Source: Pelecanus crispus (lineage: Eukaryota > Chordata > Aves > Pelecaniformes > Pelecanidae). Taken from it: a stretch of DNA of 64,000 bases. Within the stretch, counting starts at the first letter, position 1. Every line of letters begins with the position of its first letter. The position numbers and the translations under genes are program-made. Shown piece after piece: positions 45,556 to 57,305 of the stretch. Where the stretch lies: contig NC_134675.1 of the NCBI RefSeq assembly GCF_030463565.1, positions 16,947,862 through 17,011,861 on the forward strand. The letters run 5' to 3'. The notes beneath the pieces are model-generated. The model was not told the DNA's origin, did no database searches, and saw only the letters and a program-made list of their open reading frames with translations.

Positions 45556-46239
45556 TGTGGTAGGCAGAAAAAATTATGAGCTTAAATTGTGGATGCTGAC
45601 AGGCCGCAGATAATTGTGTGGGGGTGAATGTCCAAAACTGAACTTTAGAACTCTCAAGCACAAGCCTGCCACTTGCTAGCTGCAACCAGTACAGGCTGGT
45701 TGTAAATTTTGATAACTAACACCTGGACTAAACAAAAGTGTCACGTCCTGAATCCTCCAATTCAGAGACAGAACCACCAATTAGGAGCCTGATCATGTGT
45801 TGTGCTTCTGCACATAGACTATTTAAATTGGGAAAACTGGGGGCTTGGGCTACCAAAAAGAAGAAGGGGGCCTGGAAAGAAGGCGGCGAAGATCCTGGCT
45901 GGAGGAAAGATCCTGGAAGTGGGGGAGATCAGGGAGATGCGTGGAGACAAATGCAGGGGGACATGCAGGAACCTTGGCCAGTAATGCCTGAGACTGGTAA
46001 CTGGGAGCAGCTGCACAGCACAAAACCAACATGACTTTCTGCTCAACCTTCCTGGACCAGCAGTGATCTTCCTGATGGGAAGGGAAGTAGAGACATAGTG
46101 AATGTACCGCTGGGGTGGGGGGGGAAGTGAGTGAGTATGTAAGATAACTAAGTAGGGTAAAAACCTCTAATTTCATTGTTTCTTAAATAAACCCCAGTAT
46201 CCAGATCCAGTATGGGTTGTTGTTTGCTCACCTGTGACA
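45556..46239 (+). mobile_element. LTR, family D, copy 1
   Basis: It is homologous to 62900-63982. Both start tgtggtaggcaraaaa, share gcagataattgtgtgggygaatgtc, and end with aataaacc-cagtatccagatccagta about 50 bp before a gaca terminus. The tttaaataaaccccagt at about 46185 supplies the polyadenylation signal. No clear TSD (CTCGT and ATCAC flank it). Confidence 0.75.
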
Positions 46240-47161
46240 ATCACAGGGCTGGGATAGGGTGGAGACACTGATCACTGTCAGCTCCAAAAGGGTACAAAAA
46301 GGCATAGCCAAAACCTGCACATGGTAACTAACCTAAGAATAACCCAGGACACATTAGAAAGTCTTGACAGCTGGCATCCCTTGTCCTCCATGTCATCACT
46401 TAACATCTGTCATCTTGCTGCCTGACTGCTGGATGGATGGCTTGAACATGCATAGCCCTGGTGCTGTCAGGGAGCAAGGAGGGCTAGCTGCTCCCTAAGG
46501 GATGGGGAGCAAGGAGCTAGGCATGATACAAGGCCAGCAGGGTAGAGGCCTTGCCAGCCAGGGCCCAGTCCCACAATACCCAACCAAGGCACACCCAAGA
46601 AGGGTAGCCAGGGTCAACCAAGAGTCTAGATCATCAGGCAAGTTCATGATGATGGGGCAGGCCCAAGGTGAAGCCAGAAAGTCAGTCTGCGGCTCAGGGT
46701 CCAGTTCATTGGGGGTCATAGCCTGGCACGGCTGTGGCTGTGGCTGAGCTGGAGACAGGCACTTCTACAGCGTAGCTCAGGCATGGACAGAAGACCCATG
46801 GCTCATGGCTGAGCTTAAATGGAGCTCCTGGGCCCATGGGTAAGGGGTGTGGGTGGAGACCTCAGTTGAGGCTGGTCAGGGCCATTAAGGCCTACTAGCA
46901 CACTCAGGACCCTGACAGGTGCCTGACTGCTGGACAGACTTTCTTGGACACTTACTGTGCTGCTTGTGAGTGTGAGACTGTGACTGACACTTGTTTTGTT
47001 TCAGTTTTTATTTTAAATAAAATCACCTTCCCCTCCTATAAGTTCTCACATTGATATTTGCTACATTGTTGATACAATGTTGCTATGATATTTCCTACAG
47101 TAGAAGCTCTTATTTTTGCCCTTGATGTCCCTTGCAAGTCTAAAGTTCAGGTGAGCGTTGG
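46240..47161. other. Unassigned, possibly degraded repeat
   Basis: Mixed composition with a repeated tgcctgactgctgga motif (46420-46440 and 46920-46935). No homologue elsewhere in the window, and no coding sequence that I can support. Confidence 0.35.
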
Positions 47162-47933
47162 TGTATTGGGTTTACGTGACAAGGTTGAGGTAGTAGGGGG
47201 AGGGGGGGGGGTGCTGCAGGGGTGGCCTCTGTGAGAAGAGAACAGGGGCTGCCCTCATATCGGACAGAGCCAGTTCCAGCCAGCTCCAAAACAGACCCAC
47301 TGCTGGCCAAAGATGAGCCAATCAGTGCAGCTGGTGGCACCTCTGTGAAAACATATTTAAGAAAGGGTAAAAAATGCTGCACAGCAGTTGTGAGAGGGGA
47401 GTGAGAAAAATGTGAGAGAAACAACCCTGAAGACATCAAGGTCAGAGAAGGAGGAGGAGGAGGAGGTGCTCCAGGCGCCGGAGCAGAGATCCCCCTGCAG
47501 CCCATGGAGAAGACCACAGTGAAGCAGGTTGTCCCCCTGCAGCCTATGGAGGACCACCTCAGAGACAATATCCACACTGCAGCCTGTGGAGGACCCCATG
47601 CCGGAGCAGGTGCATGTGCCCTGAAGGAAGCTGCAGCCTGTGGAGACCCCATGCTGCAGTAGACTCCTGGCAGGAACTGCAGCCCATGGAGAGGAGCCCA
47701 CGCAGGAGCAGGTTTTCGGGCAGGAACTGCAGCCTGTGGGGGACCCACACTGGAGCAATCTGTTCCTGAAAGACTGCACCCCATGGAATGTAACCACATT
47801 GGAGTAGTTCTAGAAGATATCTTGACCCATGAGCTTTTTTTCATCTTATTTCCTTCTCCTGTCCTGTTGAGGAGGGGGAGTGAGAGAGCGGCTTGGTGGG
47901 CACCCGGCAGCCAGCCAAGGTTAACCCACCACA
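47162..47933 (+). mobile_element. Solo LTR, family B, internally deleted
   Basis: It runs from tgtattgggtttacgtgacaagg to taacccaccaca. The near-identical flanks GTTGG (47157-47161) and GTCGG (47934-47938) are a one-mismatch TSD. About 320 bp is missing at 47815, where the 5' repeat region jumps directly to the 3' tatcttgacccatgagc segment. CCAAT (gccaatcagtgc) and catatttaag promoter motifs are retained. Confidence 0.88.
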
Positions 47934-48039
47934 GTCGGCTTTCCTGACACTATGTCTACATGCCCAGGCAATATTTCTTTAATCTACCTTTGTAGCTTGT
48001 CTCTCCTTGTACATAAAGCCTTTTTGCATTCAACTGAGA

Positions 48040-48205
48040 GCTTATGGGTGAAGGTCAAAGGCAGCCTTGGCTGCAGTGATTATGAGATGGTGGAGTTCAG
48101 GATCCTGAGGGCAGGGAGGAGGGCAAAAAGCAAGATCACAGCCCTGGACTTCAGAAGAGCAGACTTTGACCTCTTCAAAAATCTGCTTGAAAGAGTCCCA
48201 TGTTC
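48040..48205 (+). mobile_element. CR1 LINE internal fragment (endonuclease C-terminus)
   Basis: The + frame reads LGCSDYEMVEFRIL and KITALDFRRADFDLFKNLLE, the end of the CR1 endonuclease domain. Neither the 3' end nor the RT is attached, so both sides are truncated. Possibly cut on the right by the element starting at 48214. Confidence 0.8.
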
Positions 48206-48213
48206 TCTGGCAT

Positions 48214-49477
48214 TGTTACATACATAGGGCTATATAGCGGTCACTCATGCTAACGTATGCTTTACTAGGCCTGATATGGCTGACACGGCTTGCCCAAGAT
48301 CACTAACTCCTCAAATACAATATCTTCTGCAAGACTCTCAATACATCAAATAATTCTGAGTGGGCCAAATACTGTAGTTATTGCACCCGATATGAGCAAC
48401 CATAAAGGTGACCTGGTTAGAAGGAGGAAATTACTGAACAGAAGAAATTGTCTGCCAGCCTCGGAACTGTGAGCCTGGGAACTAGGCCTGTGAACCCAAA
48501 GCATCCTTGAAGTACAGCTGGGTACCTTGAAACCAGAGACATCCTGAGATACCATTAATAAGAGCATAAACATGGAACTGTAACAGCAATTTATTGTCTG
48601 AAAAGGTGAAAAATAGTCTGGAAAAAGGGGAAAACATCCTGAGGAAGTAGGAATCGGTAACTGCCATTGGCTGGTCTAACTGCAAGAACAGGAAAACAGT
48701 CTGGAAAAATAAAAATTGGTCTGAAAGAACAGAAAACATCATCATCATCTATTGGCTGTTCCAGGTGAAAACCAGAAATTAACAGCATCTGTTGGCTGCC
48801 TGAAAAAGTATGTCCCATGCCCTCTTATGTCTCTGTGATATAAAAATGACTTAATTTTTATCCAAAATGGATCTTCTCTCCCTGAGAACTTCCTGTGCTG
48901 CGTGTACTTTTCCTTTTCCTAAACAGGTTGAGATCTCTGCATGAAGTTTCTTTTTTATTTTATTGGTCCCCCTCTGGGCCCACTTCTGGGGGCAGTTTGG
49001 TTTGTCCTCCCACTTCTGGGATGGTTTGGCCCCTTCTGAGATCTGTCTAATTCACTTGATGCCAGCATTATCCATATAAGTAATTTATCGTAAGTATAGC
49101 TGCTTTTATATTGTTGATAAGTTTACTTCACTAAGGATAAGTTTGTAGTAACCTGTAATAGTATATACCTACTTGGTTGCTGCTGTTATTGGTTGTTGCT
49201 ATAATACTGATTGTTGGTATTATTGATTGCTGATAGTAATTTGTAATGGCTTGATATATACATATTCATTTTATTAGTCATAGGTATACTTGCTAGTGGT
49301 GATTTGTGGTAGTATATTTGCTAGTGGTGATTTGTGTGGTATTTGTGGTAATCTGTAATAAAGTAGAGAAATTTAGAGGATAAAAGCCTCTGTGTTCTTG
49401 TGTATTACGAAATCCTACGAACCCACGGTCACGATCTCTACACACCTGCGGGCTGGGTAACCCTTTAGGTCATGACA
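48214..49477 (+). mobile_element. Candidate long LTR, family E (single copy here)
   Basis: The segment starts tgttacatac and ends gtcatgaca, with gatataaaaatgac at about 48837 as a possible TATA box and aataaagtagag at about 49358 as a possible polyadenylation signal about 120 bp before the end. Several ggtctggaaaaa-like imperfect repeats lie at 48600-48740. No second copy or TSD is visible, so the assignment is tentative. Confidence 0.35.
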
Positions 49478-49956
49478 AAACCTCAAAGATCATAGAAGTA
49501 CCCAAGAATGCATCAGTTCAAACAAGTGAACCGAGTACAATTGAGTTGCTTTGAAGTAGTTCTAGTAACTACAATTAACTGTAAAGTATTTTATTCCTAG
49601 TAATAATAGTTTAGGCCTATCTCTTGCTGTGGGACTAGATGCATTTTTTCCTCCACAGGGCTACTGAAGACAGGAAAAACTATAATCAATCAAAAATTAA
49701 TAAATACACACTTTTTCTGCAACCGACTTACCTTAGAGATTCACTTTTGGTAGACCAGAATGAAGGTGGAATATGTGGAAACACAAATAAATACAGTCAC
49801 TTTAGGATGTTGAAAAAAAAAATTCTGATTAGTTTATTTGGGTGGGATAAGTATCCACAAGCCTTTCTATGGTGATCTATTACTATTCTAATGTTACCCA
49901 TGTTATTTACAAACCAGACCAGATTTAAAGATCCACTTTGAATAACAGTTTGCTTT
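49478..49956. other. Nothing recognised
   Basis: Single-copy-looking AT-rich sequence between two LTRs. Confidence 0.45.
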
Positions 49957-50762
49957 TATCTTGGGTGTATGTGGCAAGGTTTTGGTAGCCGAGTGGGGGA
50001 CTGCAGGGGTGTCCTCTGTGAGAAGAGGTAAGAGGCTGCCCTGTGCTGGGGACAGCTGGTTCCAGCCGGCTCTGCAACTGACCCACTGCTGGCTGAAGCT
50101 GAGCCAATCAGCAAAGCTGGTAGTGCCCCTGTGAAAACATATTTAAGAAAGGGCAAAACACTGCACAGGCAGTGAGGACTGAGGAAAAAAAGCATGAGAA
50201 ACAATTCCGCAAACACCAAAGTCAGAGAAGAAGGAGGGGGAGGAGGTGCTCCAGGTGCAGGAGCAGATATTCCCCTGCAGTCCATGGAAGAGACCACACT
50301 GGAGCAGATATCCACATTGAAGCCCATGGCAGTCCCCACATTGGAGCAGTTGGATATTTCCTGAAGGAAGCTGCAGCCTGTGGAGAGCCCACACAGGAGC
50401 AGGTTCTCCTTACAGGAACTGTAGCCCATGGGGAATTCATGCTCAAACAGTGTTGTTTTTTTCTTGAAGGACTGCAGCCTGTGGAGAGGACCCATGCCAC
50501 AGCAGGTTTGTCCTGAAGGACTGCAGCTCATGGAGATGACCCACGCTGGAGCAGGGAAAATGCATTAGGAGGAAGGAGCAACAGAGAGGAACTGTTATGA
50601 ACTGACTGTAACCCCCGCTGTGCCACTCGGGGGGGGGGAGGGGGGGGACGACACACAGACAAAAGAGGCACAATCAGGAATGAAGGAGTGAAACTGAGAC
50701 AGGAAAAAGGGGGTGGGTGGGGAGAAGATGTTGTTTAACTTTTTGTCTTTGTTTCTCACCAC
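49957..50762 (+). mobile_element. LTR, family B, 5' part
   Basis: From tatcttgggtgtatgtggcaagg, a drifted form of the family B start, to the gtctttgtttctcacc segment that in the full copy precedes the polyadenylation region. It carries gccaatcagcaaa, catatttaagaaagg, and the ctggagcag unit array. The 3' 300 or so bp is absent and another LTR-like element begins at 50763. Confidence 0.85.
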
Positions 50763-51132
50763 TGTCGTGGACAGTGAGAGAGAAGCAAAAAAATACTTTA
50801 TTGATATAAAACAGTGAGCTAACAAAGTTCAATGGTAAATGCGACAGTGGTTTAACAAGATTTGATGGGAAGGTACACTTGATTATTTACTGCACAGAGG
50901 ACAAGGTCAGACAACTGTCAGGGAAACCCTCCTGTTGAGTCATGAGGTTCAGAAAGGTCCCCCTTGCTTTCTAAACTCCTTCCTCAGAGAGGACTCTAGG
51001 TGCAGCTTGATCCAATCCTAGTCCCAGACTTGGTCAATGGTTTATGTCTAACGGATTATATATGCACAATCAATCCTTTATATCACTTAGCTAAGATTTC
51101 AAAGTTTAGCATGCTATTAGTCACTTATCAAG
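50763..51132 (-). mobile_element. LTR-like fragment, family F, copy 1
   Basis: It shares gggaaaccctcctgttgagtcatgaggttcag and the following 120 bp with 55760-55885. It starts tgtcgtggacagtgagag and has tttattgatataaaac, which on the minus strand gives an AATAAA polyadenylation signal near the LTR end. Truncated on its 5' side by the solo LTR at 51133. Confidence 0.55.
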
Positions 51133-51694
51133 TGTCCTGGTTTCAGCTGGGATAGAGTTAATTTTCTTCCTAGTGGCTGGCATAGTGCTGTGTTTTGGAT
51201 TTAGTATGAGAATAATGTTGATAACACACTGATGTTTTAGTTGTTGCTAAGTAGTGTTTATACTAGTCAAGGACTTTTTCAGCTTCCCATGCTCTGCCAG
51301 CGAGAAGCTGGGAGGGGGCACAACCAGGGTAGTTGACCCAAAGTGGCCAAAGGGCTATTCCATACCATATGATGTCATGCTCAGTATATAAACTGGGAGG
51401 GGTTGACCGGGGAGCAGCAATCGCTGCTTGGGAACTGGCAGGGTATCTGTCGGCGGGTGGTGAGCAATTGCATTGTACATCACTTGCTCTGTATATTATT
51501 ATTATTGTTATTATTATATTGTTATTATTATCATTACTATTTTACTTTATTTCAACTATTAAACTGTTCTTATCTCAACCCAGGAGTGTTTCTCACTCTT
51601 ACTCCTCCGATTCTCTCCCCCATCCCATCGGGGTAGGGGGAGTGAGCAAGCGGCTGCGTGGTGCTTAGTTGCTGGCTGGGGCTAAACCACGACA
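51133..51694 (+). mobile_element. LTR, family C, no target duplication
   Basis: Complete by its termini (tgtcctgg to ccacgaca), but the flanks TCAAG and GGCTG differ, so it has been rearranged since insertion or joins two broken elements. CRE decayed to TGATGTCA (51370-51377), TATA box tatataaac present. Confidence 0.88.
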
Positions 51695-52087
51695 GGCTGG
51701 CTGGCTGGTTGTTCCCTTTTTACCCTTTTTAAAAATGGGTGTAATGTTTCCCCTTTTTCCAATCACTGGGGACTTCACCTCACTGCCATGACTTTTCAAA
51801 TATGATGGAGAGTGGCTTGACAACTGTATCAGCCAATTCCCACAGGACCCCGGGATGGATCTCATCAGGTTCCATAGACTTATGTATGTTTCAGGTTCCT
51901 CAGGTGGTCCTGAAACCTGATGTTCTCCTACAATGGCAGGGACTTCATTCCCCCAGTCCCTGTCTTGAGTTTCAGGGGCTTGAGAGATGTGGGAAGAGAG
52001 ATTACTTCTTGTGTCCCTTTGTGTTGCTCTTCCAGCAGATGTCAAAGAGATTGAAGTCCCCTATAAGAACGAGGATCTTTGGTTCAT
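51695..52087 (-). mobile_element. CR1 LINE fragment (RT N-terminus)
   Basis: On the minus strand it includes [16 protein letters not shown] and EVPSDWKKGNITPIFKKGKK, the segment before the RT core. Degenerate and truncated at both ends by LTRs. Confidence 0.8.
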
Positions 52088-54508
52088 TGTACTGGGTTTG
52101 TGTGGCAAGGTTTTGGTAGCGTGGGGGCTACAGGGGTGGCTTCTGTGAGAAGCTGCTAGAAGATTCCCCCATGTCCGATAGAGCCAATGTCAGTCAGCTC
52201 CAAGACAGACCCGCCACTGGCCAAGGCTGAGCCAATCAGCGATGGTAGTAGCGCCTCTGTAATAACACATTTAAGAAGGGGAAAAACTGCTGCGAAACAG
52301 CAGCTGGAAGAGGGGAGTGAGAATATGTGAGAGGAACGACTATGCAGGCACCAAGGTCAGTGAAGAAGGAGGGGGAGGAGGTGCTCCAGGCGCCAGAGCA
52401 GAGATTCCCCTGCAGCCTGTGGTGAAGACCATGGTGAGGCAGGCTGTCCCCCTGCAGCCCATGGAGGTCCATGGTGGAGCAGATATCCACCATGCAGCCC
52501 GTGGAGGACCCCACACTGGAGCAGGTGGATGTCAAAGGAGGCTGTGACCACGTGGGAAGCCTGCGCTGGAGCAGGCTCCTGGCAGGACCTGTGGACCTGT
52601 GGAGAGAGAGAGAGAGGAGCCCACGCTGGAGCAGGTTTGCTGGCAGGACTTGTGACCCTGTGGGGGACCCACGCTGGAGCAGTCTGCTCCTGAAGGACTG
52701 CACCCCGTGGAAGGGACCCACGCTGGAGCAGTTCATGAAGAACTGTAGCCTTTGGGAAGGACCCACATTGGAGAAGTTCATGGAGGACTGTATCCCGTGG
52801 GAGGGACCCCACGCTGGAGCAGGGGAAGAGTGTGAGGAGCCCTCCCCTTGAGGAGGAAGGAGCGGCAGAGACGACGATTGATGAACTGACCGCAACCCCC
52901 AGAGAGAATCGGGAGTGAAGTTGAGCCCAGGATGAAGGGAGGGGTGGGGGGATGTTGTTTTAAGATGTGGTTTTATTTGTCATTACCCTACTCTGTTTTG
53001 ATTGGTAATAAATTAAACTGATTTTCCCCAAGTCGAGTCTGTTTTGCCTGTGATGACAACTGGTAAGTGATCTCCCAGGCAAGTGCAGGTCAACCAGGGG
53101 ATCAGGCCCAGCCAGCATGGGTTCATGAAAGGCAGGTCCTGCTTGAACAACCTGATCTCCTTTTATGACCTGGTGACCCGCCTGGTAGATGATGGAAAGG
53201 CTGTGGATGTCATCGACCTGGACTTTAGCAAAGCTTTTGACACCGTCTCCCACAATATTCTCCTAGGGAAGCTGGCAGCTCATGGCTTGGATGGGCATAG
53301 TCTTCGCTGGGTAAAAAACTGGTTGGGTGGCCGAGTCCAGAGAGTAGTTGTAAATGGAGTTAAGTCCAGTTGGCAGCCGGTCACGAGCGGTGTTCCCCAG
53401 GGCTCCATTTTGGGGCCAGCCTTGTTTAATATCTTTATCAATGATCTGGATGAGGGGATTGAGTGCACCCTCAGGAAGTTTGCAGATGACACCAAACTGG
53501 GTGGGAGTGTCGATCTGCTGGAGGGTAGGAAGGCTCTGCGGAGGGACCTGGACAGGCTGGACCGATGGGCCGAGGCCAACTGTATGAGGTTTAACAAGGC
53601 CAAGTGCCGGGTCCTACACTTGGGTCACAACAACCCCATGCAGCGCTACAGGCTTGGGGAAGAGTGGCTGGAAAGCTGCCTGGCCGAAAAGGACCTGGGG
53701 GTGTTGGTAGACAGCCGGCTGAACATGAGCCAGCAGTGTGCCTAGGTGGCCAAGAAGGCCAACAGCATCCTGGCTTGTATCAGGAATAGTGTGGCCAGCA
53801 GGAGCAGGGAAGTGATCGTCCCCCTGTACTCGGCGCTGGTGAGGCTTCACCTGGAATACTGTGTCCAGTTTTGGGCCCCTCAATACAAGAAAGACATTGC
53901 GTTGCTGGAGCGTGTTCAGAGAAGGGCAACAAGGCTGGTGAAGGGTCTGGAGCACAGGTCTTATGAGGAGCAGCTGAGGGAACTGGGGTTGTTTAGCCTG
54001 GAGAAGAGGAGGCTGAGGGGAGACCTTATCGCTCTCTACAACTCCCTGAAAGGAGGTTGTAGTGAGGTGGGTGTTGGTCTCTTCTCCCACGTAGTTAGCG
54101 ATAGGACGAGAGGAAATGGGCTTAAGCTGCGCCAGGGGAGGTTTAGGTTGGAAATTAGGAAAAATGTCTTCATGGAAAGAGTAGTCAAGCATTGGAACAG
54201 GCTGCCCAGAGAGGTGGTGGAGTCACCATCCCTGGAAGTGTTCAAAAAATGTGTAGACGTGGCACTTCTGGACATGGTTTAGTCTAGTCTACCCTTGATT
54301 GGCTTAGAGTAGACTTGGTAGTGTAGGTTAATGGTTGGACTGGATGATCTTAAAGGTCTTTTCCAACCTAAACGATTCTATGATTCTATCTTTATCTTGA
54401 CACAAGAGCTTTTTCATTATATTTTTCTCTCCCCTGTCCAGTTGAGAAGGGGAGCGATAGAGCGGCTTTGGTGGGCACTTGGCATCCAGGCAGGGTCAAC
54501 CCACCACA
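52088..54508 (+). mobile_element. LTR, family B, split by a CR1
   Basis: 52088-53072 and 54389-54508 join seamlessly into a family B LTR (tgtactgggtttgtgtggcaagg to caacccaccaca), about 1.1 kb without the insert. Motifs are gccaatcagcgatgg, cacatttaagaagg and a long run of cacgctggagcag units (52500-52820); gtaataaattaaactg is near 53006. No TSD is evident. This is the best-preserved copy of the unit array. Confidence 0.9.
53073..54388 (+). mobile_element. CR1 LINE 3' portion, one stop codon, inside an LTR
   Basis: 1.3 kb starting in the RT (CR1 words such as [16 protein letters not shown] at about 53100), through motif [15 protein letters not shown], motif [20 protein letters not shown], motif C FADD (about 53480) and the C-terminal domain to the tail ctatgattctat. 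The frame is open except for one TAG at 53743-53745, where related copies have CAG. It interrupts a family B LTR, so it is younger than that LTR. Confidence 0.93.
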
Positions 54509-54770
54509 TTATACAAGGTATTTTTAAAAGGGTTACTTTTTAGCTACTTTTTAGTTTAACTTGTTTTAGAGGCCCTGTTCAGAAGCTTTAGCATCAGGTC
54601 TCTCAGTAGCAATCTGTTCTCAGTTTCTCAGTGTTGTCATCCTTGTGACCCATGTACAGCAGGATGTTAGGACCTCTGTTTCCATATATTCAATCTGTTT
54701 CTTTCAGCTTGCTTAAATTCTTTTTTTTAATTTGTCAATTATATAGCTGTGGTCTGAGCAGTAATTGAGC

Positions 54771-55693
54771 CTGACAACACATTATAAAACAAAGCTTTAT
54801 TGAGGCAGTGTGGAAAGATGAGCAACAACGCGCCCATACGGCAACTCACCCAATCACCAATAGCAAACACGGGATCATAAGTGATGCCATGGCTCCAGTG
54901 GACTGAGAGGGACACTTGATGACCAGGTTATCTGGCAGCAACTGCCAATCATGCAAATGCCTTTTGAATGTGGGTAAGAGTCACGCCACCCCTTGGCTCC
55001 ACCAATGGCAGTGTGATTTGAGAGAATCATACCTTACAGGAATAATGTGGGCGGCATCCTGCCTACGCTGCCAGTGTCAGCCAGGGGCAGGGTGTTGGCA
55101 GTCTTTCTAGTCTGTTGGCAGGGTGTCACTTCACCCCTTGATTCTCTCAAATCATCACTTGACATGGAGTTATAGGATAGGGTGTTATTTTGGCAGGTCA
55201 TTAGCTATATAATAAGCTAGGTGATATTGGTGTTCTGACACCTGCAGGATATAAGTTACATAGTCAGAGGTTGAAAGCTGGTACATCACGAGATGGGTAC
55301 CATAGAATCACCTCTATCAAGTATCAGTTGCGTGGGCATCTGGGAGGTGATTACTACCATGTCTTCCCAATTGCTACAAGAGAGGCTGCAAAAGAGATTA
55401 CAATTTGGGGTTAGCATCTGCTTATACCTAGTGGCCCCCAGCCTGGGTCGGGGATTGTCGATATTAGCATGGTAGGTTTGCATGGTGTTAGATGGATCCC
55501 ACCACATGGTTTGTGTTTGATTGGGGACAGATCATGGCCTGTAAAGTTCTGGAGGATGTAGAAATCTGATCCATTCGTCACCAAGGCGGCAGTGGATAGT
55601 CGGCAGTTGAGAGATTAGCCTGAATAGAGCAATATCTGACAAAAGTTTTAGGTGCATGGCCCCACAAATTCTACCAATGCCAGCATTCCCACC
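54771..55693 (-). other. Unassigned, possibly LTR or ERV remnant
   Basis: It starts tgacaacacattataaaacaaagctttattg, which on the minus strand looks like an LTR end with a polyadenylation signal, and abuts the LTR at 55694. It contains a 16-bp inverted repeat (55014-55029 and 55139-55154). An open minus frame at 55286-55507 (73 codons) is Cys-rich but unrecognised. Confidence 0.3.
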
Positions 55694-56538
55694 TGTCACG
55701 AATGCAGGTCTGTGAATTATATTATATGAGAGAGAGAGAGAGAAATTGTATGTAGGGGATACGGAAACCCTCCCGTTGAGTCACGAGGTTCAGAATGGAC
55801 CCCCTTGCTTTCTAAACTCCTTCTCAGAGAGGAGCCTAGGTGCGGCTGGGCCCACTCTTAGTCTCAGACTTGGTCAACGGTTTATAAGAGTAATGCTATA
55901 AGAATAATACAGCAATATAAAACTCCCTTTAAAATTAAATCATACATCTACAAAACTACTTAAATTGATTCATGCATGCACACTTACAACTATAAATGCA
56001 TATATGAAAATAGTATACCTGTTAAAAATTCCCCTCGAGTTTAGTGAAATACTCACGTCTGATGCCTTGGCATTTCTCAACGGGCGAGAGTAGAGCCTCG
56101 AGGAGTGAAGAATATCAGCAGCCCAGGCTCCGTTGTCGATCTCCGGCAATGGAGTTCTGGTAGCAGCAGACTTTCGGAGTCTGCTAGTTTTCGCTGACTC
56201 TGAGAGACATTTCGATCAGAGGGAGATGCTGCTGCGGCCCGCGGCGGTCCAGGAGAGCTCAAAGGGCCTCACTTAGGACTGCTGTTTATAGGATTGTGAG
56301 ATGATTGACTTTAATCACCAGTAAATTTCCATCCGAGCCACAATTCGGGTCGGCTTGTTGTTGGAATTCCAGCAGCGATGATACCACCCTGTTTCAAGGC
56401 TGTCAGGGGTAGCTGTTTGTTCTTGTTCCCCTCGTTAGCCATAATATGAATGTTGATAAGAACAGAGCCGCTCTCTGCTCCAGCCATGTAGGAGTTTCTG
56501 GTACAATTAAGGGGCGCTTAACTGACCAACTCGCTACA
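55694..56538 (-). mobile_element. LTR, family F, copy 2
   Basis: Bounded by tgtcacga on the left and ctaca on the right (TG...CA on the minus strand). On the minus strand there is a TATA-like cctataaacag near 56290 and CpG-rich sequence just downstream (56075-56250), typical of an LTR promoter and R region. The segment 55760-55885 is shared with 50925-51050. A (ga)n run lies at 55728-55744. Confidence 0.6.
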
Positions 56539-56540
56539 CA

Positions 56541-56895
56541 AAAGCTGCGGCCTGGAATTCCTGAGGTTGTAAAGCAGCCGAAGTGAAGGGGAAAAACAGA
56601 ACAGAAAAACAAGGGGGGGGGGGGGGGGGATGGGGAGATGTACCACCACAGGAAGCCTTTGGTGCCCAGATGCAGGTTGTTGTTTAAAAATCCAACAATC
56701 GGTTCCCTTTCTGACATTCGCCAGCACCCGAGATGTGTGAATTAACAAGTTAGAATCCCAACTAGCAAGGCCCTGGTGGACTGCCCTTAAGAACAGTATC
56801 CACAGCGTATTCAAAATCAGGGCTTGGACAGAATAACCAACAGTAGTACAAGTAAAACAACTACAATAAACAGCAATATAGCAGGAGGATCTTTC
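56541..56895 (-). mobile_element. Probable ERV internal 3' remnant
   Basis: Lies upstream (minus strand) of the family F LTR. A minus frame (56518-56940) is open, with a hydrophobic half followed by polar sequence, but I cannot identify a domain. It includes a 17-G run at 56613-56629. Confidence 0.35.
56613..56629. repeat. G17 homopolymer
   Basis: Seventeen consecutive G on the + strand followed by a tgggg; potential quadruplex-forming and assembly-error-prone site. Confidence 0.9.
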
Positions 56896-57297
56896 CGGAT
56901 TGTTGTGGTTGAGATAAAGACAGTTTAATAGGTAAAGCAAAAGTCACGCACACAAGCAAAGCAAAATAAGGAATTAATTCACTACTTCCCATCGGCAGGC
57001 AGATGTTTAGCCATTTCCAGGAAAGCAGGGCTTCATCACGCGCAACGGTTCCTTGGGAAGACAAATGCCATAACTCCGAACGTACACCGCCCCCTCCTTC
57101 CCCCAGCTTCTTGTGCCCCCCCCCAGCCTACTCGCTGGCAGAGCAGTGTAAGAAGCAGAAAAGGCCTTGGTGCTGTGTAAGCACTGCTCAGCAATAACTA
57201 AAACATCCCTGGATTATCAACACTGTTTTGGTCACAAATCCAAAACATAGCTCCATACAAGCTACTATGAAGAAAATTAACTCTATCCCAGCCAAAA
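56896..57297 (-). mobile_element. LTR, family C relative, left arm of a palindrome
   Basis: On the minus strand it reads from tggttttggctgggatagag into a family C-like LTR, including tgttttggatttgtg and gttgagataaagacagtttaat at the left. The left terminus is truncated (no tgtcgtgg). Its sequence differs from the other C copies in the same way as the right arm does, so the two are the same subfamily. Confidence 0.75.
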
Positions 57298-57305
57298 CCA
57301 CTACA

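Noticed and set aside
56518..56940. A 140-codon hydrophobic minus frame as a viral env
   Set aside because: No fusion peptide, immunosuppressive or CX6CC-type motif visible; kept only as probable ERV internal sequence.
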